DNA of 64,000 nucleotides from CAZNSX01 sp964575845 (GTDB taxonomy: Bacteria > UBA8248 > CAZNSX01). Below the pieces are notes generated by a model, which saw only the letters and a program-made list of their open reading frames with translations, was not told where the DNA came from and searched no databases. This document shows positions 25,801-34,418 of the stretch, piece by piece. The stretch covers positions 248,001-312,000 of the forward strand of contig CAZNSX010000004.1 in the NCBI GenBank assembly GCA_964575845.1. The letters are read 5' to 3'. The position numbers and the translations under genes are program-made. Every line of letters starts with the position of its first letter. Position 1 is the stretch's first letter.

Positions 25801-26703
25801 TCACCCCTTAAGCGCGTCAGCCCCGCTCACCACCTCGATTATCTCTCTGGTGATGGAGGCCTGGCGCACGCGGTTGAGGGTCTGCGTGAGGGAGCGGATC
25901 ATCTCTTCGGCATTCTCCGTGGCACTGTCCATAGCCGTCATCCGGGCGCCGAACTCGCTGGCCTCGGCCTCGAGCAGCGCCCAGTAGAGCTGGACACAGA
26001 TATGACGGGGAAGAAGTGAGTTGAGAATGGCTTCGGGGTCGGGCTCATAGAGAAAGTCCACCTCCACCTTCCCTCCCATCTCATCGGTAACCTCTGGAGG
26101 CGATGGGGGTGTTATGGGCAGGAGTTCCCTCAGCGTCACCCGGTGGATGAGAAGAGAGCGGAACTCGGTGAAGAGGAGGAGGACCCTATCCACCTCTTCG
26201 GCCAGAAAGGCCCGCATGACCACGTCCCCTATGGCACGGGCGAGCTCGTAGTCGATACGGCCATAAACTCCCACGTGCTCGGCCATGATGGGGAACTTCC
26301 GCCGAGCGAGGAAATCGCGGCCCTTCTTTCCCACCACGATGAGGGACGCCTCCACCCCCAGGGAGGGCTCGCCTCCTTTGCCGTTTCCGGCCTGAAGCAA
26401 CTCCACCGCCCTACGGTTTATGTTGGCGTTATACCCTCCGCAGAGCCCTTTATCGGCCGTGATCGCCACCAGCAGCGCTCTCTTCACGGGACGGCGGGCG
26501 AGCAGAGGATGGCGGGCGATGTCGCACCTGAGGGCCAGGCTCCCGATGACTTCCCTCATCTTTTGCCCGTAAGGCCTGGCCGCAAGGACCCGCTGCTGAG
26601 CGCGGCGCACCTTGGCGGCCGCCACCATCTTCATGGCGCGGGTTATATGCTGTGTGTTGCGTACGCTTCTGATCCGGTGCCTTATATCTCTGAGAGTCGC
26701 CAT
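25801..26703 (-). CDS. atpG: F1 ATP synthase gamma subunit
   Basis: Central rotor shaft of F1, 300 residues. N-terminal ATLRDIRHRIRSVRNTQHITRAM is the classic gamma start. ITADKGLCGGYNANI near residue 83 and the C-terminal ENAEEMIRSLTQTLNRVRQASITREIIEVVSGADAL are also typical. It lies 12 bases after atpA. The same operon begins with a V/A-type subunit D, the functional analogue of this shaft. Confidence 0.96.
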   Translation of the reverse strand: MATLRDIRHRIRSVRNTQHITRAMKMVAAAKVRRAQQRVLAARPYGQKMREVIGSLALRCDIARHPLLARRPVKRALLVAITADKGLCGGYNANINRRAVELLQAGNGKGGEPSLGVEASLIVVGKKGRDFLARRKFPIMAEHVGVYGRIDYELARAIGDVVMRAFLAEEVDRVLLLFTEFRSLLIHRVTLRELLPITPPSPPEVTDEMGGKVEVDFLYEPDPEAILNSLLPRHICVQLYWALLEAEASEFGARMTAMDSATENAEEMIRSLTQTLNRVRQASITREIIEVVSGADALKG

Positions 26704-26715
26704 TTCCCTTCAGCC

Positions 26716-28245
26716 CTAAGCCGCCGCCTCCTTCTGGCGCTCCAGAAAAAGGGCCTCGCACTCCTCGATGGCGGCTCTGAGCGCCTTTTCTGTTTCCTCA
26801 TCGAGCTCCTTCGTCTGCCTTATTTTCTCCCCCACCTCGGGGTGCTTTTCATCCATGAAGCGATGGAAAAAATCTTCAAAAGGCTTCACCTGCTCCAGAG
26901 CCATATCGTCCAGGCAGCCCTGGGTGCCCACATAGATAATCATCACCTGGTGCTCGACGGGCATGGGCTCATACTGGTTCTGCTTCAGGATCTCGACCAG
27001 GCGGCTCCCCCGGTTAAGCTGGGCCTGAGTGGCGGCATCGAGTTCGGAGCCGAACTGCGCAAAGGCCGCCATCTCCCGGTATTGGGCCAGCTCCAGGCGC
27101 AGGCGGCCCGCCACCTGCTTCATGGCCTTTATCTGAGCCGCCCCGCCCACCCGAGAGACCGAGAGGCCCACGTTGATGGCGGGACGGATGCCCGAGTAGA
27201 AGAGCTCTGACTCGAGGTATATCTGGCCATCGGTGATGGAAATGACGTTGGTGGGGATGTAGGCCGCAATATCTCCCGCCTGGGTCTCGATGATGGGAAG
27301 GGCCGTGAGGGAGCCTCCCCCGAACTCGTCGTTGAGCTTGGCTGCGCGCTCAAGCAGGCGTGAGTGCAGATAGAAGATATCGCCGGGGTAGGCCTCTCTT
27401 CCCGGGGGCCTCCTGAGCAGCAGGGAGAGCTGCCGGTAGGAGGCCGCCTGCTTGGAGAGGTCGTCATAAATGCAGACGACATGCATGCCGTTATCCCTGA
27501 AGTACTCGCCCATTGCGCAGCCGGCATAAGGGGCTATGTATTGCAGGGGGGCGGGGTCTGAGGCCGTGGCCGAAACGACGATGGTATAGTCCATGGCCCC
27601 AAAGTCTTCCAGGGTCTTCACCACTTGCGCCACCGTCGAGCGCTTCTGGCCCGTGGCCACGTAGATGCAATAGACGTCCGTGTCGCGCTGGTTGATGATG
27701 GTGTCTATGGCGAGGGCCGTCTTTCCCGTCTGGCGGTCAGCGATGATGAGCTCCCGCTGACCCCGGCCTATTGGGATCATGGAATCGATGGCCTTGAGGC
27801 CCGTCTGGACGGGCTGGTTAACGGGGAGGCGGTCCACGACGCCTGGGGCCAACCGCTCCAGAGGGTTAAAATTCTTAGCCTCGATGGGGCCCTTTCCATC
27901 CAGGGGCATGCCCAGAGGGTCCACCACCCTGCCCAGAAGCTCCTTTCCCACGGGCACCTGGACGATGCGCCGGGTTCTCCTGACCTCGTCTCCTTCCTTG
28001 ATGTTAGTGTCATCCCCGAGGAGCACCGCCCCCACATTATCTTCCTCCAGGTTCAGGGCCATACCGTAGAGCCCGTCCGGAAAGGCCAGAAGCTCCCCCG
28101 CCATGGCCTTTTCCAGGCCGTAGATGCGGGCGATCCCGTCCCCTACCGAGATGACTTGGCCCACTTCGCTGAGTTCAATACCAGCCTCATAGCCCTCGAT
28201 CTGCTGTCGAATTATCTCGCTTATCTCTTCTGCCCTGATCTCCAT
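26716..28245 (-). CDS. atpA: F1 ATP synthase alpha subunit
   Basis: Non-catalytic nucleotide-binding F1 subunit, 509 residues. It shows the P-loop DRQTGKTALAIDTI near 170, LLRRPPGREAYPGDIFYLHSRLLERA near 276, TNVISITDGQIYLE near 340 and the arginine-finger region SRVGGAAQIKAMK near 365. GAGAGGGGT precedes the ATG. A 100-base gap separates it from atpH upstream, containing an intercistronic hairpin. Confidence 0.97.
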   Translation of the reverse strand: MEIRAEEISEIIRQQIEGYEAGIELSEVGQVISVGDGIARIYGLEKAMAGELLAFPDGLYGMALNLEEDNVGAVLLGDDTNIKEGDEVRRTRRIVQVPVGKELLGRVVDPLGMPLDGKGPIEAKNFNPLERLAPGVVDRLPVNQPVQTGLKAIDSMIPIGRGQRELIIADRQTGKTALAIDTIINQRDTDVYCIYVATGQKRSTVAQVVKTLEDFGAMDYTIVVSATASDPAPLQYIAPYAGCAMGEYFRDNGMHVVCIYDDLSKQAASYRQLSLLLRRPPGREAYPGDIFYLHSRLLERAAKLNDEFGGGSLTALPIIETQAGDIAAYIPTNVISITDGQIYLESELFYSGIRPAINVGLSVSRVGGAAQIKAMKQVAGRLRLELAQYREMAAFAQFGSELDAATQAQLNRGSRLVEILKQNQYEPMPVEHQVMIIYVGTQGCLDDMALEQVKPFEDFFHRFMDEKHPEVGEKIRQTKELDEETEKALRAAIEECEALFLERQKEAAA

Positions 28246-28307
28246 AGCACCCCTCTCAAATGGGTTAAGTCACCGCCCCCCCTTGCCAAGGTCCCGATAA
28301 TGCCGGA

Positions 28308-28328
28308 GCTCTCTCGGGTGAAGAGAGC
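28308..28328 (-). promoter_or_regulatory. Intercistronic hairpin between atpH and atpA
   Basis: Seven-base inverted repeat (GCTCTCT at 28308-28314, AGAGAGC at 28322-28328) with a seven-base loop, inside the only long gap (100 bases) of the atp operon. There is no U-run, so it is more likely an mRNA stability or processing element than a terminator. Confidence 0.3.
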
Positions 28329-28345
28329 CCCGTGGCTTTCCTTCC

Positions 28346-28888
28346 TCAGGCCCTGGCCAGGAGATCCTTGAGTGCGGCCAGGTGGCTTTTTACGCTCCCG
28401 TCCATAACGGTACTTCCCATCTGGGCGACCAGCCCTCCGATGAGCCCCGGCTCCTCCTTGATATCGAGGACCACTTCCTTTCCCGATATTTCTGAGAGCC
28501 TGGCCTTCAGCCTTTGCGTCGCCTCTGGGGTCAGGGCGCGAGCGGTCCTGACCGCGGCCCTCGCCCTGCCGAGGCGCTCATCGGCGAGTTCCTGGTAACA
28601 CTCGGCAACAGCTTCGAGGTAGCGGATGCGCCCCTTATCGAGCACCAAATAGAGAAAGCCCTTGGTAAGGGCACATGCCCCGAGCCGCTCCATAAGGGCC
28701 CCGAGAACCCTCTGCTTGAAGTCCCTCCTGATCCCCGGATTATAGAGGAGGGCCCGGAGGTCCGAGCTGGCTCCGAGGAGCTCGCTCAGCGCCTTCAGTT
28801 CGGCCCCCGCTCTCTCGAGCAAACCTTGCTCCTGGGCCAATCCCACCAGGGCCTTGGCATACCGACGGGCGATAGTCCTCCCGGTCAC
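28346..28888 (-). CDS. atpH: F1 ATP synthase delta subunit
   Basis: The 180-residue peripheral-stalk cap joining F1 to the b subunits. N-terminal IARRYAKALVGLAQEQGLLE and C-terminal EEPGLIGGLVAQMGSTVMDGSVKSHLAALKDLL fit the OSCP/delta family. The ATG overlaps the atpF stop codon by four bases, indicating coupled translation. Confidence 0.94.
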   Translation of the reverse strand: MTGRTIARRYAKALVGLAQEQGLLERAGAELKALSELLGASSDLRALLYNPGIRRDFKQRVLGALMERLGACALTKGFLYLVLDKGRIRYLEAVAECYQELADERLGRARAAVRTARALTPEATQRLKARLSEISGKEVVLDIKEEPGLIGGLVAQMGSTVMDGSVKSHLAALKDLLARA

Positions 28889-29526
28889 TTCTCCTTCCCC
28901 AGCTTGGAGATGTAATCCTCAACCAGGCGCTCCTGATCCTCAGGGTCGAGGTTTTTCATCAGGAGCTCCTCGGCCAGCTCCACGGCCAGAGCCGAGGCCT
29001 TGGCCTGAAGTTCGGCCCTCGCCTTCCTTCCCTCAAGCTCGATTGTGGTTTTGGTTTCATCCATGAGACGCTTGACCGCCGCCTCGGTCTCGCCGCGGAG
29101 GCGCTCCCTGAGAAGCTCCCGCTCCCTGGCCGCCTCGGCCTCAAGTCCCCTCAGCTCCTCCTGAAGATGCTCCACCCTGGCCCGCTGCTCGCGCAGGAGG
29201 GCTTCCGCCTGCTCCCTTGCCTCTCTTGCCTCAGAGAGGGCCTTCTCGATACCCTCCCGCCGCCGGGCCATCCAATCCCTTATGGGCCCCTTGAGAAGCT
29301 TGTAGAGGAGGACGGCCACGATGAGGAAGTTGAGGAGGCGGAAGAGCTCGGTTTTCCAGGAAAAGGCGGAGCCATGCTCTTCGCCATCATGAGCCTTCTC
29401 CGCCGCCCAGGCGGGTCCCTCGAGAAATCCTCCTCCGCCTACCAGAAGCGGGGAAATGACGAGAGCCACAAGGGTCAGGGCACACAGGAGAAGTGCCCGG
29501 CCCTTTATGTTTTTCCCTATAGTCAT
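28885..29526 (-). CDS. atpF: F0 ATP synthase b subunit with N-terminal signal-like extension
   Basis: Peripheral stalk subunit, 213 residues from the ATG at 29526. Unusually, the membrane helix (FRLLNFLIVAVLLYKLL near residues 65-82) is preceded by a hydrophobic signal-peptide-like segment (GRALLLCALTLVALVISPLL) ending near PAWAAEK and a short acidic linker. Such signal-bearing b subunits occur in Desulfobacterota, Acidobacteria and relatives. A long charged coiled coil follows. It starts four bases after the b' stop codon. Confidence 0.9.
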   Translation of the reverse strand: MTIGKNIKGRALLLCALTLVALVISPLLVGGGGFLEGPAWAAEKAHDGEEHGSAFSWKTELFRLLNFLIVAVLLYKLLKGPIRDWMARRREGIEKALSEAREAREQAEALLREQRARVEHLQEELRGLEAEAARERELLRERLRGETEAAVKRLMDETKTTIELEGRKARAELQAKASALAVELAEELLMKNLDPEDQERLVEDYISKLGKEK

Positions 29527-29530
29527 AGTC

Positions 29531-29968
29531 TCAGTGAGGACTCCCGATGGCCCGGCCGGCAATGCGGCGGGCGATCTCGGCCGCAAACCCCCGGGCCTCG
29601 CGGTCGAGCTTAGCCTCAGCACGGGCTACCTCCCGGCCGATCTCTTCTCTGGCTCGCTCTATCTGAGAGACTATGCTCTCGCGGGCCTTCTCCAGCGAGA
29701 GAGCCCCCTCCCGAATGGCCTCGGCCTGGACCCGGGCCAGGCTCTCGAGATTGGCCCTCCGCACCCTGGCCAGCTCCCCCTCATAAGTCTCGGCCAAGGA
29801 CTGTGCCTCGGCCCTTCTTTCCTCGGCACTCTGGAAATCTCCGCTGATTATGCCCCGCCGCTCCTGCATCTTCCCCAAAAGGGGCTTGTACAGGAGGAAA
29901 TAAAGCAGGAGCATGAGCACGTTGAAATTTATGAACTGGATCAAGAGGCTGAAGTTTATGTCTAGCAC
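29531..29968 (-). CDS. atpF': F0 ATP synthase b' subunit
   Basis: A second, shorter b-type stalk subunit of 145 residues: one N-terminal membrane helix (LLIQFINFNVLMLLLYFLLYKPLL), then an uninterrupted charged helix. Tandem b' and b genes indicate a heterodimeric peripheral stalk as in many photosynthetic and Desulfobacterota-like bacteria. It begins 18 bases after the end of the V-type subunit D gene. Confidence 0.9.
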   Translation of the reverse strand: MLDINFSLLIQFINFNVLMLLLYFLLYKPLLGKMQERRGIISGDFQSAEERRAEAQSLAETYEGELARVRRANLESLARVQAEAIREGALSLEKARESIVSQIERAREEIGREVARAEAKLDREARGFAAEIARRIAGRAIGSPH

Positions 29969-29986
29969 GCGGGCACCCTTTCTGCT

Positions 29987-30607
29987 CTAAGCCTTGCGGA
30001 TCTGTTCCTTTATGCGCATGAGGGCTGAGGCGGTCGAGCGGGCCATCTCATCGAGCTTCATGGTGATGTGCTTCACAGTGGCTTCGAGGGAGGGTATCAG
30101 CACATACTCCAGAGCGTTCACCCGACGGCGAGTCCTTTGAATTTCCTCGGCCATGAGCTCGGTGGCCTTCTCAAGCTGTGCGAGCTGAACAAGCCTTGAC
30201 AGCAAGCTCTGAAAACTCCTGATTGCGGCGTCCAGCTCCGCCGCCGTGCCGTAAAAACCATATGGGTAGATATTACCTTCCTGGCGAAGCTGAAACCGGG
30301 GCACGGCTACGCTCATGACGTTGGCCGTCTTCACCTCAAGCTCGGCCCGGGCGCCCGGCGTGAGGAGAGCCGCTTCAAGGCTTGAGCTGGACATGGGCGC
30401 TGTGGCCAGGAGGAAGGTGTGGTAGGCCGCCCCAAGCTCCTCCTCTACCTCTTCCCTCATCCTCACGGCCTCCTTCACCTGGAGGATGAAATCCTGGATG
30501 AGGGCTTCCAGCTTGTCCTTGAGAAGCTTATGCCCCCTTCTGGCCGCGGCCAAGCGGCGCCGCAGCCGGAGAAGCTCCATCCGGTTGGGATTGACTCTTA
30601 AGAGCAT
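29987..30607 (-). CDS. V/A-type ATPase subunit D, orphan
   Basis: A 206-residue protein with the unmistakable start of V/A-ATPase subunit D: LRVNPNRMELLRLRRRLAAARRGHKLLKDK, an all-helical antiparallel coiled coil, and the C-terminal RTRRRVNALEYVLIPSLEATVKHI. In V/A-ATPases D is the central rotor shaft, the counterpart of F-type gamma. The usual partners (A, B, C, E, F, I, K) are absent here, and the gene is the first of the F-type operon. ATG 30607 follows AGGGGAAAG; a GTG at 30646 would add a nonconserved extension. Whether it still serves a V/A enzyme encoded elsewhere is unknown. Confidence 0.9.
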   Translation of the reverse strand: MLLRVNPNRMELLRLRRRLAAARRGHKLLKDKLEALIQDFILQVKEAVRMREEVEEELGAAYHTFLLATAPMSSSSLEAALLTPGARAELEVKTANVMSVAVPRFQLRQEGNIYPYGFYGTAAELDAAIRSFQSLLSRLVQLAQLEKATELMAEEIQRTRRRVNALEYVLIPSLEATVKHITMKLDEMARSTASALMRIKEQIRKA

Positions 30608-30668
30608 GAGACTTTCCCCTGGGGGGAACTCCCCCTTGGGGTTCACCCGGAAGCAATCAAAACGGCCT

Positions 30669-30697
30669 AAATTAACCTTTCTTCACTCATTAGTCAA
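30669..30697 (-). promoter_or_regulatory. Predicted promoter of the subunit D/F-type atp operon
   Basis: On the minus strand TTGACT (30697-30692), a 17-base spacer, and TAATTT (30674-30669). Transcription would start near 30662, about 55 bases before the subunit D ATG. The rest of the 367-base divergent gap up to 30974 shows no gene. Confidence 0.45.
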
Positions 30698-30974
30698 CCC
30701 CCAAAAGCTGGAGAGTAATGTATCGGGTTCTGTGTCTGGTGAAGAAAAGGCCGGGATGAGCGAGCGCGCGGACCGGCACCTCCGCCGCCATCTCCCCTTT
30801 GTATCCTCGCGTGCCGCTTCAGGGCGAGGCTCGGGCCGGATATGTCCCGCGAATACTCCCCGGCCACTCCGGAAGGAGCTCCGGGTAAGATTCCCCTGGC
30901 CTGAGGAAAGGGAAGTTTGATAGAATCGGTCGCACTCCTTCAAAATCTCAAGACATGGCAGAGGAGGCACACCT

Positions 30975-31319
30975 ATGGCTGAGGCCTGTCCTATCAAGGT
31001 AAGGATTAAGCGGTATGACCCCTCGCGGGGAGGGAAGCGCCGGTTTCAAAGCTATGAAGTTCCCCTGGAAGAGGGGATGAGCATCCTTAATGTGCTCAAC
31101 TACATCTATGAGAATCTCGACCACTCCCTGGCCCACTACTACTCCTGCCGGATAGGAAAATGCACCGGCTGCCATGCGCTCGTGAACGGAAAGGTTCGCC
31201 TCACCTGCACGACCAAGGCCGATGGAGACCTCAAGATTGAGCCAATGCCCGGCTACCGGGTGATAAGGGACCTCGTGGTTGATAGATCCTCAGGGGAGAG
31301 GGAGCATGAAGAGGCTTGA
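30975..31319 (+). CDS. Stand-alone 2Fe-2S protein (SdhB/FrdB N-terminal domain type)
   Basis: A 114-residue protein equal to the plant-ferredoxin-like first half of succinate dehydrogenase/fumarate reductase iron-sulfur subunits: KVRIKRYDPSRGGKRRFQSYEVPL, then CRIGKCTGCHALVNGKVRLTC near residues 58-78, which supplies the cluster cysteines. The usual C-terminal domain with 4Fe-4S and 3Fe-4S clusters is missing altogether and the gene ends cleanly. It overlaps the flavoprotein gene by 14 bases, so the pair probably forms a two-subunit soluble enzyme without the quinone-reactive part. Confidence 0.85.
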   Translation: MAEACPIKVRIKRYDPSRGGKRRFQSYEVPLEEGMSILNVLNYIYENLDHSLAHYYSCRIGKCTGCHALVNGKVRLTCTTKADGDLKIEPMPGYRVIRDLVVDRSSGEREHEEA

Positions 31320-33096
31320 GCGTTTGGTCGACAGGGTAATAGACACCGACCTCCTCATCATAGGAAGCGAGGGCGCGGGCGCGCGGGCGGCGATTGAGGC
31401 CGCGAGAGCGGGCATTAAAGTGACCATCGCCACCAAGGGTCCCGTCGGAAAGAGCGGCGCCACGGTCACGGGCGATGCCGACGTGGACCTTGACAGTCGG
31501 AGCGCGATAGAGCTCCTCGGCCTCAAGGGGGACCCGGCCGACTCCCCGGAGGCCTTCTTCGAGGACATGGTGGTCGAGAGCAAATACATAAGTAACCAGA
31601 AGCTTGTCGAAATTCATGTGAGAGAGGCCGCCGCCCGGGTCAAAGACCTCGCCGACTTCGGTGCAAAGATAACCGAGATAATTCACAATCCGGGCCATAG
31701 CTACCCCCGGGGTGTCTGGCTTCCGGGGCCAAGGTTTGTCTCGGCCCTCAAGAAGGAGCTCTCAAAATATCCGGTCGATCGTCTTGAGTACATGATGATT
31801 GTTGAGCTCCTTAAGGCGGAGGGCCAGGTGGCGGGAGCCCTTGGCGTGAAGCTTGATAGCGGGGAGCTCTACCTGATAGGGGCAAGAGCGACGCTGATTT
31901 GCTGCGGTGGCGGCCTCCGGCTCTATCCCCACACGACCGCTCCCGACGACCTCACGGGCGACGGCCAGGCCATGGCCTATCGGGCGGGGGCCGAGATGAT
32001 CGATATGGAGTTCCCCATGTTCCTCCCCTACACCCTCATAAACCCGCCTGCGATGGACGGCGTGGACTACCCCTTTCTCATCATAAACCGCATGGAGGCC
32101 CATGCTCTGAACCGAAGGGGGCAGCGCTATATGGGACGCTGGGACCCCGTGCGCATGGAGCGCAGCACCCGGGACATCTGCTCGATAGGCATCGCCATGG
32201 AGGTTCTCGAGGGAAAGGGAAGCCGGAGTGGAGGGGTCTATGTGTCGCTGAGCCATCTACCCGAAGAGCTCGTGGAGGACGCCGCCCGGTGGTTCCCCCC
32301 GGAGATCTCGGGCTGGCGCTACGGGGGGTTTAAGATTAAAGACTTCATCCCCGATTTCAAGGACAAGGGGTTTGAAGTCGGCCCGGCCTGCCACTTCCAG
32401 AATGGCGGCATCAGGATAAACGAGAGGTGCAAGACGACTGTGCCCGGCCTCTACGCGGCCGGCGAGGGCACGGGAAGCATCATGGGCGCAAACCGCATCT
32501 CGGGAAACGCGCTCACCATGACCCAGGTCTGGGGTGCACGGGCGGGCAGGTATGCGGCGGAGTTCGCCCGAAAGAATCGGCGGGTCTCCATAGACCCTGG
32601 GGGGGTAAAAGAGCTTAAGGAATGCATCACGGCTCCCTTCCGCAGAGGAAGGGGCAATGACGTGGTGGCCCTGCGAAAGGAGATGCAGAAGCTGGCGGGC
32701 GATAGGATAGGGGTCATCCGCGATGAGGAGGGCCTTGAGGAGGCGCTAAGAGAGCAGGAGCGGCTCCTCGGGCGGGAGCTTCCCCACGCGGCACTCAGCC
32801 ATAAGGGGAGGGTCTTCAACAGGGAGTGGCTTGAGTACCTCCAGCTTCCCAATATGCTCCAGGTTCTTGAGATGACAGCCAGGGCTTCCCTCATGCGCAC
32901 CGAGAGCCGGGGGGCCCTCTACCGGAGGGATTACCCCAAGACAAACAATAACCGCTGGCTCAAGAACATCGTCATAAAGCAAGAGGATGGTGGCATGGCC
33001 TTGAGAGAAGAGGCCGCCGTTATAACCAAACTCAGGCCTCCCAGAGGAGTCTTTGATTATGGCTTCATCCCGCGGCCCAAGAGGAAGAAGGAGTAG
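31306..33096 (+). CDS. FrdA/SdhA-like FAD flavoprotein
   Basis: A 596-residue flavoprotein of the fumarate reductase/succinate dehydrogenase/L-aspartate oxidase superfamily. Landmarks are the Rossmann motif IIGSEGAGARAAIEAA near residue 18, MERSTRDICSIGIAMEVLEGKG near 280 (the catalytic-Arg helix), GLYAAGEGTGSIMGANR near 383, and ESRGALYRRDYP near 553. The position that carries the covalent-FAD His in SdhA reads KSGATVTGDA, so FAD is probably non-covalent. The substrate may be fumarate, another enoate or a sulfur compound. The partner is the overlapping 2Fe-2S protein. Confidence 0.85.
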   Translation: MKRLERLVDRVIDTDLLIIGSEGAGARAAIEAARAGIKVTIATKGPVGKSGATVTGDADVDLDSRSAIELLGLKGDPADSPEAFFEDMVVESKYISNQKLVEIHVREAAARVKDLADFGAKITEIIHNPGHSYPRGVWLPGPRFVSALKKELSKYPVDRLEYMMIVELLKAEGQVAGALGVKLDSGELYLIGARATLICCGGGLRLYPHTTAPDDLTGDGQAMAYRAGAEMIDMEFPMFLPYTLINPPAMDGVDYPFLIINRMEAHALNRRGQRYMGRWDPVRMERSTRDICSIGIAMEVLEGKGSRSGGVYVSLSHLPEELVEDAARWFPPEISGWRYGGFKIKDFIPDFKDKGFEVGPACHFQNGGIRINERCKTTVPGLYAAGEGTGSIMGANRISGNALTMTQVWGARAGRYAAEFARKNRRVSIDPGGVKELKECITAPFRRGRGNDVVALRKEMQKLAGDRIGVIRDEEGLEEALREQERLLGRELPHAALSHKGRVFNREWLEYLQLPNMLQVLEMTARASLMRTESRGALYRRDYPKTNNNRWLKNIVIKQEDGGMALREEAAVITKLRPPRGVFDYGFIPRPKRKKE

Positions 33097-33100
33097 CTCC

Positions 33101-34297
33101 ATGAAGAGCACCGCCCGCCGTCCGCTTTTTCCCTCCTTTCCGGAACAAGAGTATAAGGCCCGCTGGGGAAGGGCCCGGGAGCTCATGGGAGAGGAAGGAC
33201 TGGACGGCCTTCTCATCACCGAGGGAAACAACTTCAGCTACCTTGCGAGTGGCATCAAGGAGCACTCGACGAGCAGGCCCAATGTCCTCATCCTCCCCCG
33301 CGAAGGGGAACCCCTGGCTCTCGTGCATTGGTTTCCCCGGGAGAGCCGGAGGGAGGAGAGCTGGCTCAAGGAGCTGAGAGTCTACCGCTATGGGCACCCT
33401 CTAAAGACAGGCCCTCCCCTGGAGGAGCTCAAAGGGGCTTTTCATGAGCTCGGTCTGGAAAGGGCCCGGATGGGGGCGGAGCTCGGCTTTGAGCAGCGCC
33501 TGGGCATCTCCTATGAGACATTCTCCCTGCTGAAGGAGAGTCTCCCCCAGGCCGATTTTTCAGATGCCTCGCGCCTCCTCTGGGAGCTCAGGTCCATAAA
33601 AAGCCCGCTGGAGATAGAGAGGATAAGGGAAGCCTGTGCCATAACTGGAAGGGCTTACGGGCGGCTCTTCTCGGAGCTTAAGCTCGGGACGGATGAGGGG
33701 GAGGCGGCCCGGAGGCTGAAGGGGCTCATGGAGGAGGAAGGGGGAAGTGACCCCTGGTACATCGTCACCTCCTCCCCCGAGAACTACCGCTTTGTCTCGC
33801 GGAACTCCAGGCCTCTCACGGCGAGGCTAGAGGCCGGAAACTTCCTCTGGTTTGACGGGGGCTGCTCCTTTGGTGGGTATTTCTGTGATTTCTCCCGAGG
33901 TGCCTTTCTGGGAGAGCCCACCGGCGATGCGAAAAGGGTCACCAGGCTTGTCATCGAAATAACCGAAGCTCTCGTTTCGGCCGTGAGGCCCGGAGTCTCG
34001 GCCCGGGAACTGGACGCCCTGAACTTAAGGGAGTGGAAGAAGGCGGGAATAGATTATCTTGAGAGTGATTTCGGAGGGGGAAGGGTTGGCCACGGCGTGG
34101 GCCTCGCCATTAACGAGCCCCCTAACATTGCCCCCTATGACGAAACAGCGCTCAAGCCCGGCATGGTCTTCACCCTTGAGCCCGGACTTGTGACAGAATT
34201 CGGGACTTTTCACTTTGAGGAAAATCTCGTGGTTACGGAGCGAGGTTGCGAGGTCTTCACAGAGTTCTCCAAGGAGCCGCCGACTGTCGGCGCGTGA
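33101..34297 (+). CDS. M24 family aminopeptidase (Xaa-Pro type)
   Basis: A 398-residue creatinase/prolidase-fold protein. The C-terminal pita-bread domain holds the five expected metal ligands: Asp in WFDGGCSFG, Asp in FCDFSRG, His in GHGVGL, Glu in TLEPGL and Glu in FEENLVV. The N-terminal half is the creatinase-N-like domain (EEGLDGLLITEGNNFSYLASG). Function is probably removal of N-terminal residues before proline or a related amidohydrolysis. ATG 33101 follows AAGGAG and lies four bases after the flavoprotein stop, so it may share that operon. Confidence 0.87.
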   Translation: MKSTARRPLFPSFPEQEYKARWGRARELMGEEGLDGLLITEGNNFSYLASGIKEHSTSRPNVLILPREGEPLALVHWFPRESRREESWLKELRVYRYGHPLKTGPPLEELKGAFHELGLERARMGAELGFEQRLGISYETFSLLKESLPQADFSDASRLLWELRSIKSPLEIERIREACAITGRAYGRLFSELKLGTDEGEAARRLKGLMEEEGGSDPWYIVTSSPENYRFVSRNSRPLTARLEAGNFLWFDGGCSFGGYFCDFSRGAFLGEPTGDAKRVTRLVIEITEALVSAVRPGVSARELDALNLREWKKAGIDYLESDFGGGRVGHGVGLAINEPPNIAPYDETALKPGMVFTLEPGLVTEFGTFHFEENLVVTERGCEVFTEFSKEPPTVGA

Positions 34298-34418
34298 GCG
34301 CATCTGGCCCCACTCCTTTCTTGGAGTCGAAAGACGTTTGGGGAGCCCTGCTCCTCTAAGAGGACTGATGATGCGGGGACAGGACCCGCCGGGTTATGTC
34401 TCCAAGGGGGAGAGTAAA

